DNA of 64,000 nucleotides from the NCBI RefSeq assembly GCF_007971025.1, contig NZ_CP042436.1:1488001-1552000 (forward strand). Direction: 5' to 3'. A program made the translations under genes and the position numbers. This DNA comes from Mucilaginibacter ginsenosidivorans. GTDB taxonomy: Bacteria; Bacteroidota; Bacteroidia; Sphingobacteriales; Sphingobacteriaceae. The notes under the pieces were generated by a model. It did not search any database. It saw nothing but the letters and a program-made list of their open reading frames with translations, and was not told where the DNA came from. Positions 8,211 to 17,129 of the stretch are shown here, piece by piece (the stretch's first letter is position 1; each line of letters opens with the position of its first letter).

Positions 8211-8507
8211 ATGATTGTGAAAGAAGTTAAATGGGCGCTTAAAGATGCCACTGCGCCAATAGTAAAAGTGCTTCAAAAAAGTGAGCACGTCAAAGTTATT
8301 GTGCTTGGATTTAAAAAGGGGCTGGGACTTAAGGAACATAAGACAAATGTAGCGACCAAATTGGTGGTGATCGAGGGCAGCATAAATTACACAGAAGGCA
8401 GTGCATCGGTCATCATCGATTCCTTTGAGGATATGGATATCCCAGTTAACGCTCCGCACGCTGTGGAAGCACTGGAAGATAGTATTTGTTTCCTCATTCA
8501 AGGATAA
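8211..8507 (+). CDS. Small cupin-domain protein (second of two)
   Basis: A 98-residue single-domain cupin with GLGLKEHKTNVATKLVVIEG (motif 1) and DIPVNAPHAVEAL (motif 2). It is of the same size and fold as the product of 7072-7365 but diverged. It starts 11 bases after the ferredoxin stop and ends 4 bases before the reductase ATG, so it is firmly inside the ferredoxin-reductase unit. Role unknown. Confidence 0.75.
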   Translation: MIVKEVKWALKDATAPIVKVLQKSEHVKVIVLGFKKGLGLKEHKTNVATKLVVIEGSINYTEGSASVIIDSFEDMDIPVNAPHAVEALEDSICFLIQG

Positions 8508-8511
8508 AGAG

Positions 8512-9516
8512 ATGATCACAACGGATATCTGTATAGTAGGTGCCGGGCCTGTGGGGTTATTTGCCGTATTCGAGGCAGGCCTGCTAAAGATGCGCTGTCA
8601 CCTGATCGATGTGCTGCCACAGGTAGGCGGGCAACTATCTGAAATATATCCTCAAAAACCGATCTATGACATACCCGGTTATCCCGAAATCAATGCGCAG
8701 GAACTGGTCACCAGATTGATGGAGCAGATCAAACCTTTTCATCCTGGTTTTACCCTTGGTGAACGCGTGGAAACAGTGGACCGCCAGGATGATGGCTCCC
8801 TGATCGTAAAAACAAACGGCCAAACTGCTGTTTCTTGTCAGGTGTTAGTAATTGCCGGAGGTCTGGGGTGTTTTGAACCGCGCAAGCCGGATATTGACCG
8901 CCTCATTGAATTCGAGGGGAAAGGAGTGGCCTATATGGTTAAAGATCCGGAAACGTTCCGGAACCGGCAGGTAGTTTTAGCCGGAGGCGGAGATTCAGCA
9001 CTTGACTGGGCCATCTACCTGGCAAATATTGCTGCCAGGGTGACTTTGATACACCGCGGAAATACCTTTCGGGGCACACCCGATACAGCGGAAAAGGTTT
9101 TCGAACTGGCAAAAGCGGGGGATATTGATCTAATACTCCAATCCAATGTAACGGGCTTAGACGGGCGTGAGAATTTGGAAGTGGTTTCCGTCCAGGGACA
9201 GCAGCAAGCACTAACGCTTTTACCGGCAGATCATTTTATTCCATTGTTTGGCCTGAGCCCAAAGCTTGGCCCGATAGCAAACTGGGGTTTAAACATGGAT
9301 AAATCAGCTATCGAAGTGAACACAACAGACTTCTCAACCAATGTAGCCCGTATCTATGCGATCGGCGACATTAATACCTATCCGGGTAAGCTGAAATTGA
9401 TTTTATGCGGTTTTCATGAAGCGGCCCTAATGGCGCAGGGTGCCTTTAAATATGTTTATCCTGATCAGAAATTAAGTTTTAAATATACAACGGTTTATGG
9501 GGTTCCGGAATTTTAG
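8512..9516 (+). CDS. Ferredoxin--NADP+ reductase, thioredoxin-reductase-like type
   Basis: A 334-residue flavoprotein with the FAD-binding GAGPVGLFAVFEAG at residues 9-22, the GGQLSEIYPQKPIYDIPGYP stretch typical of TrxR-like ferredoxin-NADP reductases (Bacillus YumC type), an NADPH-binding GGGDSALDWA and the FAD motif YAIGDINTYPGKLKLILCGF near the end. The redox-active CxxC of true thioredoxin reductases is absent. A longer frame from 8401 would overlap the cupin gene; ATG 8512 is the right start because the protein then begins MITTDICIVGAGP. Flanked on both sides by [2Fe-2S] ferredoxins. Confidence 0.9.
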   Translation: MITTDICIVGAGPVGLFAVFEAGLLKMRCHLIDVLPQVGGQLSEIYPQKPIYDIPGYPEINAQELVTRLMEQIKPFHPGFTLGERVETVDRQDDGSLIVKTNGQTAVSCQVLVIAGGLGCFEPRKPDIDRLIEFEGKGVAYMVKDPETFRNRQVVLAGGGDSALDWAIYLANIAARVTLIHRGNTFRGTPDTAEKVFELAKAGDIDLILQSNVTGLDGRENLEVVSVQGQQQALTLLPADHFIPLFGLSPKLGPIANWGLNMDKSAIEVNTTDFSTNVARIYAIGDINTYPGKLKLILCGFHEAALMAQGAFKYVYPDQKLSFKYTTVYGVPEF

Positions 9517-9518
9517 CC

Positions 9519-9836
9519 ATGATAAAGATCACTGTAGAAAATAGAAATGGGGAAATCGCAGCATTAGAAATACCCTGCAATTTAAACCTGAGCCTGATGG
9601 AGGTTCTGAAGGCTGCGGATTATGATATTTTAGCCACCTGTGGCGGAATAGCGCTCTGCGCAACCTGCCACGTAAAGGTATTGAAGGGCGCGGAAACGCT
9701 CACGCCCGCCGGCGACCAGGAACTGGATATGCTGGAAATGCTGCCTGATGCCGGTCCATTGAGCCGGTTATCCTGCCAGCTACGGATTAACGAGGAGATG
9801 GACGGAATGGTTTTTCGCATAGCAAACCAGGATTAA
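9519..9836 (+). CDS. [2Fe-2S] ferredoxin, adrenodoxin-like (second of two)
   Basis: A 105-residue ferredoxin with ATCGGIALCATCHVKV and a distant SCQ: Cys41, 47, 50 and 86, spacing C-x5-C-x2-C-x35-C. This is the adrenodoxin/Fdx class, which feeds P450s, ring hydroxylases and Fe-S assembly. It starts 2 bases after the reductase stop and is last in the tight run from 6204. Confidence 0.9.
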   Translation: MIKITVENRNGEIAALEIPCNLNLSLMEVLKAADYDILATCGGIALCATCHVKVLKGAETLTPAGDQELDMLEMLPDAGPLSRLSCQLRINEEMDGMVFRIANQD

Positions 9837-9930
9837 TTTGCGGTCATTCCTGTTTAATTGTTGTGCTCGGATATGCTTTTGCAGGTAACAGCCCTGCCTG
9901 TCCGGCCTGAAAGTATTTTAAAAAGAAGTA

Positions 9931-10500
9931 ATGGAAACCCTGTTAAATAAAATACGATTATGTGATGTTTGCAGGTATCAGCTGCCTTTAGGGCAGAAAC
10001 CAATTGTGCAGTTAGGTGCCTTCTCTAAAATCATCGTTATCGGCCAGGCTCCCGGGAGACGCGCCCATGAAACAGGAACACCCTGGAACGATGTAAGCGG
10101 AAGAAAATTAAGAGAATGGATGGGCATAGATGAACAGATCTTTTATAATACCGCTCATATCTCGATTATGCCCATCGGTTTTTGCTATCCCGGAAAAGGG
10201 AAATCTGGAGATGCCGCCCCCCGGCGCGAATGCGCGCCCTTATGGCATCCACAGATCTTAGAGCAGATAACGGGCACGCCCCTTATTTTACTTATCGGAC
10301 AATACGCCCAGCGTTATTATTTGAAAAAAGCGCGTAAAAGCAGCCTGACGGAGACAGTAAAGAACTACAAAAGCTTTCTTCCTGAATATTTCCCGCTGCC
10401 GCACCCTTCCCCCCGAAACCGCCACTGGATGAAAGCAAACCCCTGGTTTATGGAGGAAACGATTCCAGCGTTGAAAAATATGATCCGGGAAGTCCTGTAA
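9931..10500 (+). CDS. Uracil-DNA glycosylase-family protein
   Basis: A 189-residue protein of the COG1573-like uracil-DNA glycosylase superfamily. VIGQAPGRRAHETGTPWND holds the first active-site motif (GxxPG) and PLPHPSPRN the second (HPSPRN). It has an N-terminal CDVC pair but not the full four-Cys set of the Fe-S family 4/5 enzymes. It would remove uracil or other deaminated bases from DNA. Reactive nitrogen species deaminate cytosine, so a repair enzyme beside NO-related genes is plausible, but the 94-base gap upstream means it may be independent. Confidence 0.8.
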   Translation: METLLNKIRLCDVCRYQLPLGQKPIVQLGAFSKIIVIGQAPGRRAHETGTPWNDVSGRKLREWMGIDEQIFYNTAHISIMPIGFCYPGKGKSGDAAPRRECAPLWHPQILEQITGTPLILLIGQYAQRYYLKKARKSSLTETVKNYKSFLPEYFPLPHPSPRNRHWMKANPWFMEETIPALKNMIREVL

Positions 10501-10523
10501 AGGCTTTCTATTAAAAAACTACC

Positions 10524-11366
10524 ATGACAGCACATCATTATCGCGGCAAGGCCGATTTATTCAACCAGCTTCATCACAACGGTCCGCTATTGATACTTCC
10601 TAATATATGGGACCCCCTGGGGGCCTTGCTGCTGGAAAGTTTAGGTTACCCGGCTGTAGCAACTGCAAGCGCTGCGATTGCATTTGCTAATGGCTATCCT
10701 GACGGAGAAAAAATCCCATTTGATGACCTATTGCTCATTTTACAAAAAATCGTCCGTTGCGTAAAAATTCCTGTAACCGTCGACATTGAAAGCGGCTATG
10801 CGGAAAACAATGCTATGCTGAAAGAAAATATCAAAAAGCTTATCGACGTGGGGATTGTGGGCATAAATTTGGAGGACAGCACACCTGGCGCAAAATTTAT
10901 TATTCCTGTTGAGGAGCAATGTAAAAAAATCAGCCTGATCAAGGAAACGTCCATAGCAATGGGATGCCCGCTTTTTATTAATGCCAGAACGGATGTTTAC
11001 CTAAAGGAACACTCTTTGTCAGAAAATGAGAAACGTTCAACAAGCATCCAAAGAGGAAAAGCTTATAAAGAAGCCGGTGCAGATGGTTTTTATCCTATTC
11101 TCCTGAAGAACAAAGAAGATATTGAAACCATTATTCAAGAAGTTACCCTTCCGGTAAATTTGCTGTTGCTTCCAGGTATTCCGGGGTTTGATACGTTAAG
11201 GACAATGGCGGTGTCGCGGGTAAGTCTCGGTCCTGGATTTTTAAAAATATCCGTCAACGCACTGAAAAGCCTGGCGGAGAAATTACTGCAGGATGAAGGA
11301 ATGTTTGTACTGGCTAAAAATCCGGTAACCACCGATTACCTGAAAGATTTAATCGATAAAATATAA
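10524..11366 (+). CDS. Isocitrate lyase / PEP mutase superfamily protein
   Basis: A 280-residue TIM-barrel protein. LPNIWDPLGALLLESLGYPAVATASAA near the N terminus, PVTVDIESGYAEN (metal site) and GINLEDSTPG are those of the 2-methylisocitrate-lyase / PEP-phosphonomutase-like group (COG2513). This family cleaves or forms bonds next to carboxylates; the substrate cannot be inferred. It starts 23 bases after the UDG gene and ends 4 bases before the AhpD-like gene. Confidence 0.8.
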   Translation: MTAHHYRGKADLFNQLHHNGPLLILPNIWDPLGALLLESLGYPAVATASAAIAFANGYPDGEKIPFDDLLLILQKIVRCVKIPVTVDIESGYAENNAMLKENIKKLIDVGIVGINLEDSTPGAKFIIPVEEQCKKISLIKETSIAMGCPLFINARTDVYLKEHSLSENEKRSTSIQRGKAYKEAGADGFYPILLKNKEDIETIIQEVTLPVNLLLLPGIPGFDTLRTMAVSRVSLGPGFLKISVNALKSLAEKLLQDEGMFVLAKNPVTTDYLKDLIDKI

Positions 11367-11370
11367 ACAA

Positions 11371-11805
11371 ATGAAAAGAATATCAATAAAAGACGTCGAG
11401 CCTAAAGCCTACCTGGCCATGCTTGGCCTGGAGAATTATATAAGTAGTTCCGCGATTTCACCCTTTTTGCGTGAACTCATAAAAATACGGGCGTCACAGA
11501 TTAATGGTTGTGCTTATTGCATCGATATGCACACACAGGAAGCGCTGAAGATCGGGGAAACTCAAAGGAGGATTTTTGCACTGTCAGCATGGAAAGAATC
11601 TCCCTTATTCTCCGAAGAAGAAAGAATGGTGTTGCATTTAACAGAAGAAGTGACGCTAATCTCAGCTGATGGGGTCAGCGATGAGACCTATGATAACCTT
11701 GTCAAAACTTTTGGGGAGAACGTGGTGGCGCAGCTGATCATGCAGGTAATTATTATAAACTCATGGAACAGGATAGCCGTTTCTACGAAACAGATTTTCG
11801 AATGA
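11371..11805 (+). CDS. Carboxymuconolactone decarboxylase / AhpD-like protein
   Basis: A 144-residue alpha-helical protein with the CMD/AhpD-type motif NGCAYCIDMHTQEAL (CxxC followed by xxxH), used for peroxidase or alkyl-hydroperoxide reducing activity in AhpD-like proteins. Length is normal for the single-domain family. Probably cotranscribed with the PEP-mutase-like gene (4-base gap). The role in oxidative or nitrosative stress is inferred from the motif only. Confidence 0.82.
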   Translation: MKRISIKDVEPKAYLAMLGLENYISSSAISPFLRELIKIRASQINGCAYCIDMHTQEALKIGETQRRIFALSAWKESPLFSEEERMVLHLTEEVTLISADGVSDETYDNLVKTFGENVVAQLIMQVIIINSWNRIAVSTKQIFE

Positions 11806-11912
11806 CCTACACTGTCCGGACATTCTTCATCATCGTTATATCCTGAATATTCTTTCTGATGAAGCAAAACCATTTTAGGAATGAGCTATTATAACAGGTA
11901 ATTACAGGAACC

Positions 11913-13583
11913 ATGTTTACCAACTTTAATGAAGCAGAGCGAAAACTACGCTATCCGGATGACCGGCGGTTTTTTATTGGAATAAAACCGGCGGTGTTTG
12001 TGATTTTTCTTATTATCCTGCTGGCAACAGCGGGACTCGCCTGGTTTCAATACCTGGTATTTGGCCTTCCCCCTGACCCCTCCCTGTCCCTGCCGGTGAG
12101 GAGATATGCTGCTCCGGCGGGCTTTCCCATATGGTTAAACCTCAGCCATTGGGTTAACTTTTTTTTTCTCATACTTATTATCCGGAGCGGGCTTTCCATT
12201 TTGGCAGACCATGCCCGTTTATATTGGAACAATGGTTGTTCTCCAAATTCAGAGTGGTTGCGGTTTACACCCGTGAAAGTACCTGATGACGAAGTTTGGA
12301 CGGCTAAAGAAGATGCCCGCTATATTAGTCCGGTTATCGGCCTGCCCGGTTACCGCCACACCATTGGCCTGGCCAGGCACTGGCATTTTCTGACGGTTCC
12401 CTTTTTTTTGCTCAATGGCGCTGCATTTATTGCGTTATTGTTTTTTACTGATCAGTGGGAACGCCTTGTTCCGACGTCATGGCAGGTGCTCCCCGATTCC
12501 TGGAATGTGTTTGTCCATTATGCGACCTTTCACATGCCCATTGAGCCCAATGGCTTTTATCATTTTAATGCACTTCAGCAAATATCATACTTTGCGGTCG
12601 TCTTTTTACTCGCGCCAGTTGCTATGCTTAGTGGCATGGCCATGTCACCGGCTATTGAAAACCGGCTGCATTGGCTTCCTAAACTTTTTGGCAACAGGCA
12701 GGGTGCCCGTTCGGTTCATTTTTTAGTCATGCTTGCATTTGTAGTTTTTATTATCATCCATGTGGCCATGATAGCCGCTACCGGCCTCGTGCGCAATATG
12801 AACCACATTACCGTTGGTAGCGATAATCCTGACAATCGAATAGGAATATATATTGGATCAGGTATTATTTTAATAACGATAGCCTTTGCTTTTCTGGCTC
12901 ATTGGATTTCCTGGCAGCGGCCTCGTTCATTACAACGTGCGGAGGCGGCTATCAACGGCAGGCTGTGGCATTTATCAATCAACAAATTAGCCCCCAAAGC
13001 ATATTATAAGAAAAAAGACATTTCGCCTTATTTCTGGGTAAATGGCAAAATCCCTGATTCCGCCGAATGGCGCGACCTTGCTGCAAGTGAATTTAAAGAT
13101 TATAGGCTTAAAATAGGCGGCCTGGTTGACAATCCGGTTGAACTATCTCTTGAAGAGCTTAAAAAAATGGATTTGGAGCAAAACATCACGATGCATCATT
13201 GCATACAAGGCTGGTCAGGAATTGCCGAATGGGGCGGCTTGCCGCTTAGCAAACTGATTGAATTGGTCAAGCCCCATCCTTCCGTTACTACAGTGGCATT
13301 CTATTCTTTTGGCGAGGGGCTTTTTGGCGGAACCTATTATGATACCCATAGTTTGGACAATTGCATGAAACCGGCATCCATACTGGCCTGGGAGATGAAT
13401 TATCAGCCCCTTTCTGCAACACACGGTGCGCCGCTAAGGCTTAGGGTAGAAAATCAGTTGGGATATAAAATGGTCAAATGGATCAGCAAAATTGAATTTT
13501 TAGAAACCCATCTGCATACCGGTAAGGGGTTTGGCGGTAAGAATGAGGATGATGAATATTTTGATCTGCTGGCCGATACTTAG
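11913..13583 (+). CDS. Cytochrome b561-like membrane domain fused to a sulfite-oxidase-like molybdopterin domain
   Basis: A 556-residue fusion. Residues about 25-340 hold several membrane helices with histidines spaced as in di-heme b-type membrane anchors (LSHWVNF, LARHWHFL, SVHFLVMLAF, IIIHVAMI), like the cytochrome b subunits of thiosulfate reductases. Residues about 375-540 form a SUOX-fold Mo-cofactor domain with the molybdenum ligand Cys430 in HHCIQGWSG, then HGAPLRLRVENQLGYKMVKW. A related layout is MsrP plus MsrQ (periplasmic methionine sulfoxide reductase) as two proteins, here in one chain. No Tat signal is visible since the Mo domain follows membrane helices. The substrate is unknown. 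Confidence 0.8.
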   Translation: MFTNFNEAERKLRYPDDRRFFIGIKPAVFVIFLIILLATAGLAWFQYLVFGLPPDPSLSLPVRRYAAPAGFPIWLNLSHWVNFFFLILIIRSGLSILADHARLYWNNGCSPNSEWLRFTPVKVPDDEVWTAKEDARYISPVIGLPGYRHTIGLARHWHFLTVPFFLLNGAAFIALLFFTDQWERLVPTSWQVLPDSWNVFVHYATFHMPIEPNGFYHFNALQQISYFAVVFLLAPVAMLSGMAMSPAIENRLHWLPKLFGNRQGARSVHFLVMLAFVVFIIIHVAMIAATGLVRNMNHITVGSDNPDNRIGIYIGSGIILITIAFAFLAHWISWQRPRSLQRAEAAINGRLWHLSINKLAPKAYYKKKDISPYFWVNGKIPDSAEWRDLAASEFKDYRLKIGGLVDNPVELSLEELKKMDLEQNITMHHCIQGWSGIAEWGGLPLSKLIELVKPHPSVTTVAFYSFGEGLFGGTYYDTHSLDNCMKPASILAWEMNYQPLSATHGAPLRLRVENQLGYKMVKWISKIEFLETHLHTGKGFGGKNEDDEYFDLLADT

Positions 13584-13670
13584 CCGCATTTCAATTATCG
13601 GATCTGGAGCAAATGAATAAAACCTGTCTGGCACTGATTCGCTTTTTTGTCATATAGACGTCCGTCCGAA

Positions 13671-14516
13671 CTAATAAGGGAATACCAACAACGGGATGGT
13701 AATATGTTCAGGCAGGATTTCCGTGATATACCTGCCCACGAGTTCCTCAAAATGAAAGCGGTGGTTAACGACAACGACCATGTCCGTGTGCATTTCATGC
13801 ACCATGATATCTAAAGCCCTTTGCGAGTCCCGCTCCTTGATATTGTTAAAGATCAGCCCGTCATAGTTGACTTTATTGCTAACGGTTTCACAAAATAATG
13901 AGGCCGCGTAATGATCTTCGATAGGAACCAATCCCTTTGCTGAAATATGGGCGACCATCAGGCTGGCCTGATATGGTTTTGCCAGCTCGACCAAATGTTT
14001 TAATACCAGCATCCTGCAATACCGCAGATCAGCCATATAAACAATTCTTTCAAATGCTTTGAGGCAGAAATGAGCGGGCACAATCAAAAGAGGGCAGCTT
14101 ACCCTGTTAAGGACGCCGTGAATATTAACCGGTTTAGTCTCATGGTTAATAACCGGCGTTTCCGTCAGACCTTTAACGATCATCCATATATTTCTTTTGA
14201 TGATCAGCTGGATGAGCTCCTTTTCATGAAAAGCCGAAATATCGATCTCCGTAATATCCGTTTTAAAAGTATCAGCCGGTTGATCCGCAGTAGCAAGCGA
14301 TTTTAAATAGCCGGTCAGCCCGTTGATCGTTTCGCTTCCGGCTTCCTCTTTTCCGGAGGTTAAAGCATACTCCTTTTTTAAGGATTTTAGTGCGCCTACT
14401 TTTTGCGCATTTGCCACTAAAAGATTGGCATTTATTTTCCCGCCGATTTGTAAGGCTAATTCCCCGGCGTGTTTTGCCTCGGCTGAGCCATCGTTAATGA
14501 TGATGATTGTTTTCAT
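13671..14516 (-). CDS. UspA-like stress protein (paralog of 40542-41381)
   Basis: A 281-residue protein with two weak universal-stress-protein repeats: N-terminal KTIIIINDGSAEAKHAGELAL and a second unit beginning RIVYMADLRYCRMLVL. It lacks a clear ATP-binding GxxG-x9-GS signature. The C-terminal half is closely similar to the protein at 40542-41381 (shared DLRYCR, ISAKGL, FNNIKERD and VNHRFHF-type motifs), so they are paralogs. Converges with the sulfite-oxidase-like gene. Function unknown. Confidence 0.7.
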   Translation of the reverse strand: MKTIIIINDGSAEAKHAGELALQIGGKINANLLVANAQKVGALKSLKKEYALTSGKEEAGSETINGLTGYLKSLATADQPADTFKTDITEIDISAFHEKELIQLIIKRNIWMIVKGLTETPVINHETKPVNIHGVLNRVSCPLLIVPAHFCLKAFERIVYMADLRYCRMLVLKHLVELAKPYQASLMVAHISAKGLVPIEDHYAASLFCETVSNKVNYDGLIFNNIKERDSQRALDIMVHEMHTDMVVVVNHRFHFEELVGRYITEILPEHITIPLLVFPY

Positions 14517-14773
14517 AAAGATTGAGTTAGAAGTTGGCCTTCACCTAAAATTACGAGGTTCCTTAGCTTTAAAAAATGACCATTTGCATCAATTTAGTTG
14601 ACAATTAAGATGATCCTGCCCTGATTTTATAAAACCGGCATCCGTATACCCATTACCTCCATGCTTATTTCATTTTCCCGCAGAAAAGGTGCGAAATGCC
14701 CTGTTTTTTGGTGCTTGCTGACCTATCCCCGGAGCCCTGTGTTGAGGATATTTGTTATATAAAACAAAATATC

Positions 14774-15118
14774 ATGAATACTTTTAAAATTAATTCATCA
14801 AATGCAGCGGATCTGTCTTCCTTTCTAAAAAGTAATAAAACGTGGCAAAAGTATATCGCTTTTGCCGATAGCCAGACTAAAAATCGTATGCTCTGGTTCC
14901 TGGTAGCGTTTGTGTTTCAGGCGGTAGTTTTCCTTCCCATACCGGCAGCGCTGATGTATTATTACAATGCATCGGTTGTTACTCTCGCAATAACGGTCCT
15001 CTTGTTTTTTGGATTTTTGGTGGTTGGAATGACGGGGTTTGGGATACGAACCCTTATTCTTTATACAGCGTTTAGCTTTGCTGTGAATTTGACGATGCTG
15101 GCCATTTATATACTATGA
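14774..15118 (+). CDS. Small membrane protein
   Basis: 114 residues from ATG 14774; an in-frame upstream start at 14696 gives an atypical N terminus and is less likely. After a soluble segment of about 45 residues come three predicted membrane helices (about 46-65, 70-88, 92-113) with few charged residues. No recognised family. Stands alone between a minus-strand stress gene and a long gene-free stretch. Confidence 0.55.
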   Translation: MNTFKINSSNAADLSSFLKSNKTWQKYIAFADSQTKNRMLWFLVAFVFQAVVFLPIPAALMYYYNASVVTLAITVLLFFGFLVVGMTGFGIRTLILYTAFSFAVNLTMLAIYIL

Positions 15119-15572
15119 TAACCGATGTAAGTAAAATTAGCGATACACTTTATGTGGTTTTTTAAGTGGGATATAACCGCAATTTCGGAAGCATGACCAC
15201 GGTGCAATAATCATCTTACCTCTTAATACATTTCCTGTTAAATCAACTGGAATTTTTTCATTAAGTTGAAAATAATAAGCAATCAGCCTTTTGAAGGACT
15301 CGGGAGACTTTGTTTTTGCGCGCCGGGTAAAAATGGCTCCCTTTAATTAATATCCTCCGAAAGTTGAACTTTCTCCCGGATTTCACTGCAATAGCCCTAA
15401 TCCAAAACAGCCCTTTGTCACTGACAACTTATGCCATCATCCGGCTTTTGCCCCCGGTGAAAAAATAAATAGCCGCCGCCAACCATCTCAGGTGATGCCA
15501 TTACGTGAATTAATTTTACCCATTTTAATGGATTTTACCGCCCCGCGCAACATCGGGGAGTAACCGTTTGCC
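15119..15572. other. Gene-free stretch
   Basis: About 450 bases with no convincing coding frame on either strand. The one structure I see is the perfect inverted repeat GAAAGTT-G-AACTTTC at 15359-15373, flanked by CC and GG-rich bases but without a T-run, so it is not a clear terminator. Because the next gene is a relic, this may be decayed sequence. Confidence 0.5.
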
Positions 15573-15995
15573 TTAATTTGAAAGATCGTTCTTTATCGTA
15601 ATTACCTGGATCGTCGCTTGTTTACCGGCAGATTTATTTTCCTGCCACCGGTCAAGATTTTGTATGGTCTGTCTGGCTATTTCAGGGGCTCCCGGCGGAT
15701 AAGCCATACTGTCAACAGATTTGTTGTTGGATCGGTCTGTCCCTTTCTTACTGGTGCTTCGAATGGATGTAGCGCATGTCGCGAGATGCCTGACCCCTAA
15801 ATCGGCCAGCCGGCTAATTACCTGTTCAGAAACGGCATCGTTGGTGAAGACAAATACCGCTTCTTTTCCTTTAGCATACATGGCGCTTTCCAGGTTCAGC
15901 GGATTGGTGATTAAAGTAATATGATGCTTTTTCTGATTGGCCTTTGCCAGGAACTCTTTTTCAAATGGTTTTATGCTATAGACAACTGCTCTCAT
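15573..15995 (-). pseudogene. D-lactate dehydrogenase relic with a large internal deletion
   Basis: The first about 75 residues (MRAVVYSIKPFEKEFLAKAN, GKEAVFVFTNDAVSEQVI, ADLGVRHLAT) match the start of D-2-hydroxyacid (D-lactate) dehydrogenases, and GAPEIARQTIQNLDRWQENK near the end resembles their C-terminal helix. Everything between, including the NAD-binding GxGxxG domain and the catalytic Arg, Glu and His, is missing; a Ser/Thr/Lys-rich stretch of about 25 residues fills the join. The open frame is 140 residues against about 330 for the enzyme. It cannot be a working dehydrogenase. A small domesticated protein is an alternative. Confidence 0.62.
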
Positions 15996-16079
15996 ACGCC
16001 AACATCTTTGTTACCTACAAAAGTATCCAAGCCACTGCAAATGAACTATGCGGCCGGTCAAAGAAAAAAGTGCCATTTA

Positions 16080-17129
16080 TCAGTTTTTCATCTTTCTCAA
16101 CCGGTCGGGGTCAAGCAAGCAGATGTTGCTTCCTTTTTTCTCGATTAACCCCTCTGTTCTAAAATCAGCTAAGGTTCTGCTGACAGATTCAATGGCCATG
16201 CCCGCCATAGAGGCGAGATCCTGTCTTGTAATTTTAAAGGATCTTGTCTGATTATCTTCCGCTCCATATAAACGCAAAATGGTTTCGGCCATCCTCTTAC
16301 GTACCGAAAAATAAGCAAGCTGTAAAAGCTGCTCTTCTTTTTCCTTAATATCGTTGGAAAGTAATTTAATAAACTCCCGTGCGATATCCGGGTATAAATT
16401 CAAGAGGTTCTCTACTTTGTCCTTAGGAAGCTGGCACAATACGCTGTCTTCAATCGCTATCGCCGTATCGCCATAAGGTTCGTTTGCCAATACCGCCTGA
16501 ATGCCCAAATAGTGGTCTGCAGCATAAACGCCGGTCATCAGTTCGCGGTCATCGCAAGCCTTAATTGTTTTAACCCTGCCTTTTAAGACCAGGAACAGGC
16601 CATGCCCTTTATCACCTTCGTAATAGATTACCTGCTTTTTTTTAAATAGCCGGTCTTTCCGCTCATCAATTATTTTCTTTAATTCTTCAAGCCCGTCTTT
16701 TTTACCAAAAAGCGTATGCAGCTTGTTCAGCGAATCGTTGTAAAATCTTTGCTGCGTCTCCCTTTTCTTTAAGCGGCCTTCTATGGCATGCAACAGTTCC
16801 ATGTCATCAAATGGTTTGGTCAGGTAGTCATCTGCCCCAAGATCCATGCCTTTTCTTAAATCGGCCATTTCAGCCTTAGCGGTTAGAAATACCAGCGGAA
16901 TAACCATCGTTTCAGGATGCTTGTTCAGCAAATATAATACTCCATACCCGTCGAGTTCCGGCATCATGATATCACATAAAATAAGATCTGGCAACTCTTT
17001 AATAGCAACTTCTACCCCGATTTTGCCATTGCCTGCCTCTAATACATCGTAATCTGCCAATTCAAGGATTTCAACAATATTCTCCCGTATATCGGTGTGG
17101 TCCTCAATGATTAATATCTTTTGTTTCAT
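16080..17129 (-). CDS. Response regulator: receiver domain fused to a CRP/FNR-type domain
   Basis: 349 residues. The receiver (1-120) has Asp10, phospho-acceptor Asp53 (LCDIMMPELD), Thr83 and Lys105 (KPFDD). A linker of about 30 residues leads to a cyclic-nucleotide-binding-like beta barrel (about 150-260) and a CRP-type winged helix (about 265-345, ITRQDLASMAGMAIESVSRTL). It overlaps the kinase gene by 4 bases (ATGA), so the two form a pair. In rhizobia FixL phosphorylates FixJ, which activates fixK (a CRP-type gene); here the receiver is joined directly to a CRP-type DNA-binding protein, which would shorten that cascade to one step. Predicted targets are TGAT-N4-ATCA-like boxes such as those at 55770-55805 and 59480 (inference). 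Confidence 0.88.
   Translation of the reverse strand: MKQKILIIEDHTDIRENIVEILELADYDVLEAGNGKIGVEVAIKELPDLILCDIMMPELDGYGVLYLLNKHPETMVIPLVFLTAKAEMADLRKGMDLGADDYLTKPFDDMELLHAIEGRLKKRETQQRFYNDSLNKLHTLFGKKDGLEELKKIIDERKDRLFKKKQVIYYEGDKGHGLFLVLKGRVKTIKACDDRELMTGVYAADHYLGIQAVLANEPYGDTAIAIEDSVLCQLPKDKVENLLNLYPDIAREFIKLLSNDIKEKEEQLLQLAYFSVRKRMAETILRLYGAEDNQTRSFKITRQDLASMAGMAIESVSRTLADFRTEGLIEKKGSNICLLDPDRLRKMKN

Noticed and set aside
15359..15373. GAAAGTT-G-AACTTTC as a terminator or operator
   Set aside because: No T-run and no gene within the usual distance; the short A/T-rich repeat could occur by chance.
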